Of a stretch of DNA of 64,000 nt, positions 35,601 through 47,728 are shown piece after piece. The translations under genes were made by a program, and so were the position numbers. Each line of letters begins with the position of its first letter. Position 1 is the first letter of the stretch. The notes beneath the pieces were generated by a model. The model was not told the origin of the DNA. It searched no databases and saw only the letters and a list, made by a program, of their open reading frames with translations. Origin of the DNA: Amaurobius ferox (taxonomy: Eukaryota; Arthropoda; Arachnida; Araneae; Amaurobiidae); NCBI GenBank assembly GCA_951213105.1, contig OX578148.1:142668043-142732042 (forward strand), read 5' to 3'.

Positions 35601-38600
35601 AGTAGTCAATAAGTTTAAGATGAAAAGAGTCATTAAAAATACCAACGGATGCAACCGTTTAAAACATCCTAGAAGAAGAAACCGTGCTGAAAGAAGAGAC
35701 AAAAAATAAAACGAAAAAGAGACGCTCCAATTAAAGCCAGAAAATCACCTGATAAAGTTTTTATCATTGGAAGAAATTCTGCCCTTCCTAAAATCTTTCT
35801 TACAGTAGTCAATAAGTTTAAGATGAAAAGAGTCATTAAAAATACCAACGGATGCAACCGTTTAAAACATCCTAGAAGAAGAAACCGTGCTGAAAGAAGA
35901 GACAAAAAATAAAACGAAAAAGAGACGCTCCAATTAAAGCCAGAAAATCACCTGATAAAATTTTTATCATTGGAAGAAATTCTGCCCTTCCTAAAATCTT
36001 TCTTACAGTAGTCAATAAGTTTAAGATGAAAAGAGTCATTAAAAATACCAACGGATGCAACCGTTTAAAACATTCTAGAAGAAGAAACCGTGCTGAAAGA
36101 AGAGACAAAAAATAAAACGAAAAAGAGACGCTCCAATTAAAGCCAGAAAATCACCTGATAAAATTTTTATCATTGGAAGAAATTCTGCCCTTCCTAAAAT
36201 CTTTCTTACAGTAGTCAATAAGTTTAAGATGAAAAGAGTCATTAAAAATACCAACGGATGCAACCGTTTAAAACATTCTAGAAGAAGAAACCGTGCTGAA
36301 AGAAGAGACAAAAAATAAAACGAAAAAGAGACGCTCCAATTAAAGCCAGAAAATCACCTGATAAAATTTTTATCATTGGAAGAAATTCTGCCCTTCCTAA
36401 AATCTTTCTTACAGTAGTCAATAAGTTTAAGATGAAAAGAGTCATTAAAAATACCAACGGATGCAACCGTTTAAAACATCCTAGAAGAAGAAACCGTGCT
36501 GAAAGAAGACACAAAAAATAAAACGAAAAAGAGGCGCTCCAATTAAAGCCAGAAAATCACCTGATAAAATTTTTATCATTGGAAGAAATTCTGCCCTTCC
36601 TAAAATCTTTCTTACAGTAGTCAATAAGTTTAAGATGAAAAGAGTCATTAAAAATACCAACGGATGCAACCGTTTAAAACATCCTAGAAGAAGAAACCGT
36701 GCTGAAAGAAGAGACAAAAAATAAAACGAAAAAGAGACGCTCCAATTAAAGCCAGAAAATCACCTGATAAAGTTTTTATCATTGGAAGAAATTCTGCCCT
36801 TCCTAAAATCTTTCTTACAGTAGTCAATAAGTTTAAGATGAAAAGAGTCATTAAAAATACCAACGGATGCAACCGTTTAAAACATCCTAGAAGAAGAAAC
36901 CGTGCTGAAAGAAGAGACAAAAAATAAAACGAAAAAGAGACGCTCCAATTAAAGCCAGAAAATCACCTGATAAAATTTTTATCATTGGAAGAAATTCTGC
37001 CCTTCCTAAAATCTTTCTTACAGTAGTCAATAAGTTTAAGATGAAAAGAGTCATTAAAAATACCAACGGATGCAACCGTTTAAAACATCCTAGTAGAAGA
37101 AACCGTGCTGAAAGAAGAGACAAAAAATAAAACGAAAAAGAGACGCTCCAATTAAAGCCAGAAAATCACCTGATAAAATTTTTATCATTGGAAGAAATTC
37201 TGCCCTTCCTAAAATCTTTCTTACAGTAGTCAATAAGTTTAAGATGAAAAGAGTCATTAAAAATACCAACGGATGCAACCGTTTAAAACATCCTAGAAGA
37301 AGAAACCGTGCTGAAAGAAGAGACAAAAAATAAAACGAAAAAGAGACGCTCCAATTAAAGCCAGAAAATCACCTGATAAAGTTTTTATCATTGGAAGAAA
37401 TTCTGCCCTTCCTAAAATCTTTCTTACAGTAGTCAATAAGTTTAAGATGAAAAGAGTCATTAAAAATACCAACGGATGCAACCGTTTAAAACATCCTAGA
37501 AGAAGAAACCGTGCTGAAAGAAGAGACAAAAAATAAAACGAAAAAGAGACGCTCCAATTAAAGCCAGAAAATCACCTGATAAAGTTTTTATCATTGGAAG
37601 AAATTCTGCCCTTCCTAAAATCTTTCTTACAGTAGTCAATAAGTTTAAGATGAAAAGAGTCATTAAAAATACCAACGGATGCAACCGTTTAAAACATCCT
37701 AGAAGAAGAAACCGTGCTGAAAGAAGAGACAAAAAATAAAACGAAAAAGAGACGCTCCAATTAAAGCCAGAAAATCACCTGATAAAGTTTTTATCATTGG
37801 AAGAAATTCTGCCCTTCCTAAAATCTTTCTTACAGTAGTCAATAAGTTTAAGATGAAAAGAGTCATTAAAAATACCAACGGATGCAACCGTTTAAAACAT
37901 CCTAGAAGAAGAAACCGTGCTGAAAGAAGAGACAAAAAATAAAACGAAAAAGAGACGCTCCAATTAAAGCCATAAAATCACCTGATAAAGTTTTTATCAT
38001 TGGAAGAAATTCTGCCCTTCCTAAAATCTTTCTTACAGTAGTCAATAAGTTTAAGATGAAAAGAGTCATTAAAAATACCAACGGATGCAACCGTTTAAAA
38101 CATCCTAGAAGAAGAAACCGTGCTGAAAGAAGAGACAAAAAATAAAACGAAAAAGAGACGCTCCAATTAAAGCCAGAAAATCACCTGATAAAGTTTTTAT
38201 CATTGGAAGAAATTCTGCCCTTCCTAAAATCTTTCTTACAGTAGTCAATAAGTTTAAGATGAAAAGAGTCATTAAAAATACCAACGGATGCAACCGTTTA
38301 AAACATCCTAGAAGAAGAAACCGTGCTGAAAGAAGAGACAAAAAATAAAACGAAAAAGAGACGCTCCAATTAAAGCCAGAAAATCACCTGATAAAATTTT
38401 TATCATTGGAAGAAATTCTGCCCTTCCTAAAATCTTTCTTACAGTAGTCAATAAGTTTAAGATGAAAAGAGTCATTAAAAATACCAACGGATGCAACCGT
38501 TTAAAACATCCTAGAAGAAGAAACCGTGCTGAAAGAAGAGACAAAAAATAAAACGAAAAAGAGACGCTCCAATTAAAGCCAGAAAATCACCTGATAAAGT

Positions 38601-41600
38601 TTTTATCATTGGAAGAAATTCTGCCCTTCCTAAAATCTTTCTTACAGTAGTCAATAAGTTTAAGATGAAAAGAGTCATTAAAAATACCAACGGATGCAAC
38701 CGTTTAAAACATCCTAGAAGAAGAAACCGTGCTGAAAGAAGAGACAAAAAATAAAACGAAAAAGAGACGCTCCAATTAAAGCCATAAAATCACCTGATAA
38801 AGTTTTTATCATTGGAAGAAATTCTGCCCTTCCTAAAATCTTTCTTACAGTAGTCAATAAGTTTAAGATGAAAAGAGTCATTAAAAATACCAACGGATGC
38901 AACCGTTTAAAACATCCTAGAAGAAGAAACCGTGCTGAAAGAAGAGACAAAAAATAAAACGAAAAAGAGACGCTCCAATTAAAGCCATAAAATCACCTGA
39001 TAAAGTTTTTATCATTGGAAGAAATTCTGCCCTTCCTAAAATCTTTCTTACAGTAGTCAATAAGTTTAAGATGAAAAGAGTCATTAAAAATACCAACGGA
39101 TGCAACCGTTTAAAACATCCTAGAAGAAGAAACCGTGCTGAAAGAAGAGACAAAAAATAAAACGAAAAAGAGACGCTCCAATTAAAGCCAGAAAATCACC
39201 TGATAAAGTTTTTATCATTGGAAGAAATTCTGCCCTTCCTAAAATCTTTCTTACAGTAGTCAATAAGTTTAAGATGAAAAGAGTCATTAAAAATACCAAC
39301 GGATGCAACCGTTTAAAACATCCTAGAAGAAGAAACCGTGCTGAAAGAAGAGACAAAAAATAAAACGAAAAAGAGACGCTCCAATTAAAGCCAGAAAATC
39401 ACCTGATAAAGTTTTTATCATTGGAAGAAATTCTGCCCTTCCTAAAATCTTTCTTACAGTAGTCAATAAGTTTAAGATGAAAAGAGTCATTAAAAATACC
39501 AACGGATGCAACCGTTTAAAACATCCTAGAAGAAGAAACCGTGCTGAAAGAAGAGACAAAAAATAAAACGAAAAAGAGACGCTCCAATTAAAGCCAGAAA
39601 ATCACCTGATAAAATTTTTATCATTGGAAGAAATTCTGCCCTTCCTAAAATCTTTCTTACAGTAGTCAATAAGTTTAAGATGAAAAGAGTCATTAAAAAT
39701 ACCAACGGATGCAACCGTTTAAAACATCCTAGAAGAAGAAACCGTGCTGAAAGAAGAGACAAAAAATAAAACGAAAAAGAGACGCTCCAATTAAAGCCAG
39801 AAAATCACCTGATAAAATTTTTATCATTGGAAGAAATTCTGCCCTTCCTAAAATCTTTCTTACAGTAGTCAATAAGTTTAAGATGAAAAGAGTCATTAAA
39901 AATACCAACGGATGCAACCGTTTAAAACATCCTAGAAGAAGAAACCGTGCTGAAAGAAGAGACAAAAAATAAAACGAAAAAGAGACGCTCCAATTAAAGC
40001 CAGAAAATCACCTGATAAAGTTTTTATCATTGGAAGAAATTCTGCCCTTCCTAAAATCTTTCTTACAGTAGTCAATAAGTTTAAGATGAAAAGAGTCATT
40101 AAAAATACCAACGGATGCAACCGTTTAAAACATCCTAGAAGAAGAAACCGTGCTGAAAGAAGAGACAAAAAATAAAACGAAAAAGAGACGCTCCAATTAA
40201 AGCCAGAAAATCACCTGATAAAATTTTTATCATTGGAAGAAATTCTGCCCTTCCTAAAATCTTTCTTACAGTAGTCAATAAGTTTAAGATGAAAAGAGTC
40301 ATTAAAAATACCAACGGATGCAACCGTTTAAAACATCCTAGAAGAAGAAACCGTGCTGAAAGAAGAGACAAAAAATAAAACGAAAAAGAGACGCTCCAAT
40401 TAAAGCCAGAAAATCACCTGATAAAATTTTTATCATTGGAAGAAATTCTGCCCTTCCTAAAATCTTTCTTACAGTAGTCAATAAGTTTAAGATGAAAAGA
40501 GTCATTAAAAATACCAACGGATGCAACCGTTTAAAACATCCTAGAAGAAGAAACCGTGCTGAAAGAAGAGACAAAAAATAAAACGAAAAAGAGACGCTCC
40601 AATTAAAGCCAGAAAATCACCTGATAAAGTTTTTATCATTGGAAGAAATTCTGCCCTTCCTAAAATCTTTCTTACAGTAGTCAATAAGTTTAAGATGAAA
40701 AGAGTCATTAAAAATACCAACGGATGCAACCGTTTAAAACATCCTAGAAGAAGAAACCGTGCTGAAAGAAGAGACAAAAAATAAAACGAAAAAGAGACGC
40801 TCCAATTAAAGCCAGAAAATCACCTGATAAAGTTTTTATCATTGGAAGAAATTCTGCCCTTCCTAAAATCTTTCTTACAGTAGTCAATAAGTTTAAGATG
40901 AAAAGAGTCATTAAAAATACCAACGGATGCAACCGTTTAAAACATCCTAGAAGAAGAAACCGTGCTGAAAGAAGAGACAAAAAATAAAACGAAAAAGAGA
41001 CGCTCCAATTAAAGCCAGAAAATCACCTGATAAAGTTTTTATCATTGGAAGAAATTCTGCCCTTCCTAAAATCTTTCTTACAGTAGTCAATAAGTTTAAG
41101 ATGAAAAGAGTCATTAAAAATACCAACGGATGCAACCGTTTAAAACATCCTAGAAGAAGAAACCGTGCTGAAAGAAGAGACAAAAAATAAAACGAAAAAG
41201 AGACGCTCCAATTAAAGCCAGAAAATCACCTGATAAAGTTTTTATCATTGGAAGAAATTCTGCCCTTCCTAAAATCTTTCTTACAGTAGTCAATAAGTTT
41301 AAGATGAAAAGAGTCATTAAAAATACCAACGGATGCAACCGTTTAAAACATCCTAGAAGAAGAAACCGTGCTGAAAGAAGAGACAAAAAATAAAACGAAA
41401 AAGAGACGCTCCAATTAAAGCCAGAAAATCACCTGATAAAGTTTTTATCATTGGAAGAAATTCTGCCCTTCCTAAAATCTTTCTTACAGTAGTCAATAAG
41501 TTTAAGATGAAAAGAGTCATTAAAAATACCAACGGATGCAACCGTTTAAAACATCCTAGAAGAAGAAACCGTGCTGAAAGAAGAGACAAAAAATAAAACG

Positions 41601-41904
41601 AAAAAGAGACGCTCCAATTAAAGCCAGAAAATCACCTGATAAAGTTTTTATCATTGGAAGAAATTCTGCCCTTCCTAAAATCTTTCTTACAGTAGTCAAT
41701 AAGTTTAAGATGAAAAGAGTCATTAAAAATACCAACGGATGCAACCGTTTAAAACATCCTAGAAGAAGAAACCGTGCTGAAAGAAGAGACAAAAAATAAA
41801 ACGAAAAAGAGACGCTCCAATTAAAGCCAGAAAATCACCTGATAAAATTTTGATCACCGGAAGAAATTCTGCCCTTACTAAAACCTTTCTTACGTTAGTC
41901 AATA
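29651..41904. repeat. 203-bp satellite array, 60 full units plus a partial unit
   Basis: Unit starts (AAAATCACCTGATAAA) recur every 203 bp from 29651 to 41831. This is exactly 60 intervals, with a 74-bp partial copy at the right edge. Most internal units differ by one or two bases. Variant markers recur 5,278 bp (26 units) apart: CATTCTAG units near 30793 and 30996 return near 36071 and 36274; AGAAGACAC near 31227 returns at 36505; CCTAGTAG at 31811 returns at 37089; GCCATAAAAT at 32691 returns at 37969. This is a higher-order duplication. Both strands of the unit have an open frame (57 basic codons on plus, 78 codons on minus), but near-identity between copies means neither can be tested as coding. 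Confidence 0.97.
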
Positions 41905-42359
41905 TGTAACCTCAGCTTATTTCTGACATAAATACATTTCGTAAAAACATAGCCAAAATCATACTATAAAGCGTAATATATAGATAATATAAAATTTTTT
42001 GTTTTCCTTCATTTCTTTAAGCCTATAAAAAAAGCTACACGTTCCTACACGCTCTGGATGAGTTATTTTGAAAGCAGATACTATTATGCAATTGTTCTGT
42101 GAAAATCAGCTGCAACTTTCGCTGTTTCGGCATATTTCATACTTTTTCTGAAGGTCCTGCTCAGCCCTGCATAAGTATCGTTCGTAAATATACGAATTCG
42201 TATACCAATTGATACAGCGACATTATTTCCATGGGAAATATTTTATTACTACTTTTAAAACATCAAAGATATATTTTACAACTTTTAAACTTATCCCATA
42301 ACAAGACATATTGCATTGACGCAACATTTCTTGAACTAAACTAAAGCAGTTTTAAAAAG
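41905..42359. other. intergenic DNA, nothing recognised
   Basis: AT-rich, without frames or repeats that I can assign. Confidence 0.45.
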
Positions 42360-42525
42360 TAAGGTGTTAGTGATTTAATGGTTCACTTGGACTTTAAAGT
42401 CGATTTCTGAAGAACGTGATTTTGACGCACATTGTGCAACACGAAACATAAGTTTGGTTCATTTATATCAATTTGCGAAATTTAAAGTGATTATTAAAGC
42501 TAATAAATCTGGCAATGTATATTAT
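42360..42525 (+). repeat. inverted duplicate of RT N-terminal coding segment (left arm)
   Basis: It is the reverse complement of about 44640-44804 with only a few differences over about 165 bp. Its plus strand reads LVHLYQFAKFKVIIKANKSG, the same peptide as the start of the RT on the minus strand at the right arm. Confidence 0.85.
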
Positions 42526-42653
42526 TACATTGTATATTATTTATTATATATTATTGTATATTATGTATTATGTATACATATTATACATTGTATATTATGT
42601 ATAGTATACATAGTATATATAGTATACTATATATAGTATATATATATATATAC

Positions 42654-42692
<39 letters not shown>

Positions 42693-42700
42693 AAATGTAA
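42526..42700. repeat. TA-rich microsatellite (left)
   Basis: Interrupted TATTA/GTATA repeats pass into a pure (TA)n run around 42660-42690. The tyrosine/isoleucine-rich frames here are artefacts. Confidence 0.9.
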
Positions 42701-43480
42701 TAATAAGAATTATGTAAAAATAAAAAAAAATAAAAATACAATTCAAGTAATATTAACATCACCATAGAAGCAAATTCACGGCCATAATGCCGATAAGAGA
42801 AAAGAACAGAACCTTCCCAAATTCGCTGATTAATCAGAATTAAATTCATCTTCAGGTCTGAGTATTTAATTCTAATTAACCCAAACAAATGCCTGTTTCA
42901 GATTAAGCAATAGTACATTACTATAAATGCTTAAACTCAGACTACAGGCATCAAAAAATGAAAAAATGAAAAAAGGATACATTAAGAAAATTGTATTACC
43001 ATGCGGCATGAACCTCTTCTACCACGTGTATACACGATCAACCTCAACAACTTAATCTAGAAGCACCGGAATGAACAAGTCGAAATTCTACCAGGGAGGC
43101 AGTACGAACGTTCACGGAAATACTCCCAAACCCGTCCAGTGAGTCTAAGCTGGAGACTGGACAAGCAATTCAGAATACAACTTCCCAAACATGCAGAACT
43201 GAATATGAACATGAATCAAAGATGAAAATTCCTACTAAACAAGTAATTCATAGGAAAACTGGATATTCGAGAATGCCACTATACACCATTCCATTATAAG
43301 GGCGCACAAAACGTAGTTTCAATACTGACAAAAGTTACATTTTTTTGCGAAAATAAAATTCAAAACATTAATGTTAATGCATCTTATTTTCCGATTTTTT
43401 GATTTTTCTAATGTTTTTGCCTTAGTTTATTATTTTTCATTTTTATTTATTTATATAATTAATAAATAATTATATATAAC
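42701..43480. other. non-coding stretch inside the Penelope-like locus
   Basis: No frame seen. On the minus strand, 42855-42822 reads CTGAAGATGAATTTAATTCT and then ends CAGCGAA, a possible relic of a hammerhead core (CUGANGA ... GAAA), which Penelope-like terminal repeats often carry. Confidence 0.3.
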
Positions 43481-43482
43481 AT

Positions 43483-43483
<1 letters not shown>

Positions 43484-43526
<43 letters not shown>

Positions 43527-43569
43527 TTTTTTTTTTTTATTTTTTTTTTTGTCTCTCTCTCTCTCTCTC
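43484..43569. repeat. compound CA/TA/T/CT microsatellite
   Basis: CACA, (AT)n, a T run with one A, then (CT)n in direct succession, just after the RT stop codon. Confidence 0.9.
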
Positions 43570-44458
43570 CTGTTTGTTAGTCACTATAATTGGGAATGTT
43601 TTCTAGGATGTTATCGAGTGAAATTTGATACACAGAGTTGATAATTTTAATAACAAAATTGAGGGGATATGCATTATTAGTCGCTGTACTCAATAATTCC
43701 ATAAAGTGCGCTAATTTATAATATTCATCACAAATTTTATTGATTCTAAGAGCCTGGTTTATTATAATATTTCTAAATACAGATATATGCAGACAAGAGT
43801 CAAAATGTTGAATTTTTGATGTATTAAATTTAAAATCCTGTCTTTTATCATACAAGTTTATAACCATATTACAATTTTGTAAATTTAAATTTAAATCTAA
43901 AAAGTTTGCAACATTTGTGTCATTATTACTTGCATTTAATTGTAAATTTTTTGGATAAAAGTTTAATACTATAGGGATATTATTATTTGGGGATACACAT
44001 AAAATGTCATCTATATATCTAAACATGTGCATATTATGCAAGCTTGAATTAATGTTTTTTTCATAGAAGAATAAATACAGATTAGCTAACAATGATGAGG
44101 CACACCCCCCTTGTGGGATACCAACCTGTTGTTTAAAAATAGTACCACCATGTTGAATATAATTCTCATAAAGAGTGAAGTTAAGTAATTTTTAAAAAAG
44201 ATAATTTGAATATTTTAGGTTGATATTATATTTTTCAAAAATTCCTAAAATAATTCTATACAGATCATCTATATTAATATTATTAAACAAATCTTTGAAA
44301 TCAAAGGTATAAATACTACGAATATTAGTAAGAGTTTTCAATTTCTTAACTACTTCAAAACTGTTTTTTACAATATGACAATTATTTGAGATTTCATCTG
44401 ACGAGGATACTTCATGTAATAACTTTAATAATAATTTTCCAGCATTAGTAATTTAAGA

Positions 44459-44463
<5 letters not shown>

Positions 44464-44550
<87 letters not shown>

Positions 44551-44640
44551 ATATATATATAGTATATATAGTATAGTATATATAGTATACATAGTATACA
44601 TAATATACATTGTATATTATTATATTATATATTATTACAA
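44464..44640. repeat. TA-rich microsatellite (right), splitting the RT
   Basis: Long (TA)n runs at 44464-44545 pass into GTATA/CATAG repeats, mirroring the left block at 42526-42700. Confidence 0.9.
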
Positions 44641-44804
44641 ATATTACATTGCCACATTTATTAGCTTTAATAATCACTTTAAATTTCGCAAATTGATATA
44701 AATGAACCAAAGTTAGGTTTCGTGTTGCACAATGTGCGTCAAAATCACGTTCTTCAGAAATCGACTTTAAAGTCCAAGTGGACCATTAAATCACTAACAC
44801 CTTA
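44640..44804 (-). repeat. inverted duplicate of RT N-terminal coding segment (right arm)
   Basis: Right arm of the roughly 165-bp inverted pair. In this orientation it is collinear with the rest of the RT, so it is the original and the left arm is the inverted duplicate. Confidence 0.85.
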
Positions 44805-45440
44805 GCTCATAAAAATACACTAGGATCTAACACCTACATTAAAATTTGTATTTTCTATGATGTATTGTTTCAACAATTGTGCCAAAATACGGGCATATTT
44901 TCGTACATTTTCTATTTATTTTTTTTATTTCTTTAACTAAACGCTAATTAATGTGCTAATTAAAGAATGACAGTAAGCCGAAACAAAATTCAACCATAAA
45001 GTATGTCGTGGGATGTTAATGCATTTATAAAAAAAGTTTTATAATTTTATCTTCAAAATTAAAAAGAAAGGTGAAGGGTATGCGTATACTTTCATATCTT
45101 CCCCCGAAAAAAGCAAATATCCCCCCGAAAAAAATCTGGGACCGCCACTGATTTGAATATTACCATGCATATAAAATCTTACTTTTAACATATCTACATG
45201 CGTAAAAAGTATGCAAAAATATTAAGAAATGCATAAGTTGTGAGATTTTTTCCACAAATTCCTCATTTGGCACCACTGTGCGTCCTAGAGAGTTAAAATT
45301 TGGTACACAGCTTAAATTTGTTGAACGTTTTATTCTACAAAAATTTGGTGAATCTTTAAATATAGATCATACATTTTTTTCGAAATGGCCTGCAAATAAT
45401 CCCCGTTCACTTCTATAAATCATTGTTGTAATATTGTTAA
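44805..45440. other. intergenic DNA with one possible transposon terminus
   Basis: The minus strand near 45149-45133 begins CAGTGGCGGTCCCAGA, a common DNA-transposon terminus sequence, but no partner end was found nearby. Confidence 0.35.
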
Positions 45441-46265
45441 AAATTCTGATGTGGGCAGCACATGTCTTTCTCTGCAGACTCATATTCACGCTCTCTTTAT
45501 TTCTTCAATAATAATTTGAGTTTATCTGCACAAAATAACAGCCACAAGTATTTTAAATGACATTGAATTTGCACGTTAAACTTAAATTTGGTTCTCATTT
45601 AATAGCTGGACTTATTGTCAAAGGTGGCGTAGCGAAAACGCGAAAAAACTAGCTAGAATATCTCAAGAACGGCTAGTTCTAGAGTAATGGGGTTAGTCTT
45701 ATTCTTTTTGTTGTCAAAAATCACGTATAAAATAGGAATTTAATTAATATAATTGAGCACACGTAGTCTATTATTTTTATATTTAACGATTTTTGCGAGC
45801 CATTTCGCAAAAATAGCCCGTTCCTTTTTCCCGAATAGTACTAGAATAATGATTTATATACCAAATTTTGTTAAATTTGGTACATAAATCACTTGTAGGT
45901 TATTGAAATATTATACACCAAATTTTGTTAAATTTGTTCCATTAGTTTTTAGCTAGAGTGGATAAAGGCAAATTCTGCCGGCCATTTCGCAAAGAAGGCA
46001 GATTCTTTTATTACGAATCATACTATAATCTAATGAACATCAGGATTTCCCACAAAAAACATTCCTACCAAATTTTATGAAATTCGATTCATTAGTTTTT
46101 CAATTAGAGTGGATATAATATCCTCACAGACACACAGAAACATACACAGATACACCCTTACACACACAGACGTCTTCCTATATATAGTTTTTTCGTGTTC
46201 TAGAAGTCCCAAAACGTGTAGATCCTTCGAAAATTCGAGTTCCTATCTTCGGCACGATTCTAATA
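45441..46265 (-). mobile_element. HINE-B copy 5, inverted, head missing
   Basis: The 3' stem-loop (ATGTGGGCAGCACATG) is at the left, followed by TCTGCAGACTC. Internal GATTCG-type segments run in reverse and a CACACACAGACGTC core lies near 46160-46175. It fades into (CA)n-rich sequence by about 46300. Confidence 0.65.
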
Positions 46266-46369
46266 CTTTGAATACATACACACGCATACACACACACATA
46301 TTATCTGTGTATCTGTGTATTATCTGTGTATCTAAATTCCGTGCCTATGCAATTACAATAGTTGTGATT

Positions 46370-46745
46370 TTAAATGATCCCTAAACTTTTATTATTTCTT
46401 CAACGAAGCCTAATTTTAACTTATGCAGAATGCAAATATCTCAAGCGATTGTAAGGTGAGTTGCATAAGAATTACTTAATTTTTTTCACACAAAATTATT
46501 TAGCTCTGGAGTCTGGAATACAAGTTATATGAATTATTCATTAATTTTGCATAGAGAATCAGACGATATTATATTTCGATACAATTTTAAATATTTAAGT
46601 ATAATAAATTACTGTAGTACTGTGATAATATAAAAGATATCACCTCTGAATGTATCTCATTTTAGAAATTTTTAAATGAAATTGCATTTCAGTTGGAAAG
46701 TGTTTCATAATCAATGCTTATGCATGATTGATCTTTCTTGTTATT
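46370..46745 (-). repeat. interspersed family C, copy 4 (inverted, partial)
   Basis: It shares the AATGCTTATGCATGATTGAT end and the TTAGCTCTGGAGTCTGGAAT block with the copy at 15290-16080. Confidence 0.55.
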
Positions 46746-47728
46746 TTATTGTAAAAGTCGTAAATTCATTGCGTTATATAAGGAAAGTCATTTGTTGCCA
46801 TGGTAATGTATAGGGAAAGTATTGGAATCATGCCGAAAATCGCAACTCGAGTTTCCGACAGATCTACACGTTTCGAAACCTCTAGAATACGAAAAAACTA
46901 TTTTTAGAGTAACGTCTGTGTGTGTGTCTGTGCAATGTATGAATCCACTCTAACTGAAAAACTAATGGACCGAATTTCATAAAATTTGGTAGGTAAGTCA
47001 CTTGGATGTGACCTTGGTGCTGATTACTTTTTGGTACGATTCGTAAAAACAGAACCCGCCTTTTTCTCCGAAACGGCCTGTAAAAATTTCATTTATCCGC
47101 TCTAGCCAAAATACTAATTGACTAAATTTCACAAAATTTGATAGATAAGTTACTTGTTGGATACTCTGGTGATGATTAGAATTTTGTACGATTAGGAAAA
47201 GAAGAACCCGCAATTTTTTACGAAATGGCCCGCAAAAATTTCATGTATCTACTCTAGCTAAAATACTAATTGACCAAATTTCACAAAATTTGGTAGATAA
47301 GTTACTTGTGGGATACTCTGGTGCTGATTAGATTTTGTTACGATTCGGAAAAGAACAACCTGCCGTTCTTTACGAAATAGCCCGCAAAAATCGCCAAAAT
47401 ATAAAAAAAAAAAGACTAGGTAGTGTATGCTTAAATGTATCCATTAAATTCCTGTTTTATACGCAATTTTTGAAGAAGAAAATAATATAACACACTCCAT
47501 TATACTTTAGGATTAACCGTCCTCAAGATATTTGAGATTTCTTGCATTTTTATTACGCCGATTTCGGAAAAATGTCCAATTACCAAATAGAAACAGAAAT
47601 TGAATTAAAAATGCAAATTTAGTGTTATTTGGTTCAATTAAACTCAATCTAATGAATTATTAAAGAAACAAAGAAAATATGAATTTGAGTCTGCAGGGAA
47701 AGTCATGTGCTGCCCACATCAGATTTTT
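46746..47728 (+). mobile_element. HINE-B copy 6, joined to a HINE-A 3' end
   Basis: From about 46800 it follows family B (GGTAATGTATAGGGAAAGT, a TGTGTGTGTCTGTG core, three GATTAG segments) and ends GCCCACATCAGATTTTT at 47728. Its first 20 bases are missing. Immediately left is a HINE-A type 3' end (GCGTTATATAAGGAAAGTCA), suggesting recombination between families or a truncated insertion. Confidence 0.65.

Larger units (their letters stand above)
43577..44804 (-). pseudogene. Penelope-like reverse transcriptase, C-terminal two-thirds, broken
   Basis: Minus-strand order: FAKFKVIIKANKCGNV (about 44710-44660, motif of the IIKxADKGG type); a TA microsatellite (44464-44640) that breaks the frame; NSFEVVKKLKTLTNIRSIY; motif A TFDFKDLFNNI (near 44300); an in-frame TAA at 44192-44194; motif B GIPQGGCASSLLANL (about 44125-44090); the catalytic box FRYIDDILCV with both aspartates kept; then ANFLDLNL and YDKRQDFKF. 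The frame ends at a TAA just before the microsatellite at 43569. No GIY-YIG endonuclease follows. It is related to the piece at 924-2410 (shared TFDFKDLFNN and NSF blocks). The clade is an inference from motifs. Confidence 0.75.

Noticed and set aside
29606..41792. About sixty 78-codon minus-strand frames, as a tandem gene family
   Set aside because: They follow the 203-bp unit, overlap each other by 34 bases in shifting frames, lack any recognised domain and are near-identical only because the DNA is.
29651..41904. CRISPR-like regular spacing
   Set aside because: The whole 203-bp unit is conserved, with no short repeats separated by unique spacers, and the window is eukaryotic.
42570..44710. 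Tyrosine/isoleucine-rich small proteins
   Set aside because: Direct translations of TA microsatellites.
45133..45160. A complete DNA transposon starting CAGTGGCGG
   Set aside because: No matching inverted end or target duplication was found within several kb. A similar CCGCCACTG occurs near 886, but the two are 44 kb apart and unrelated in context.
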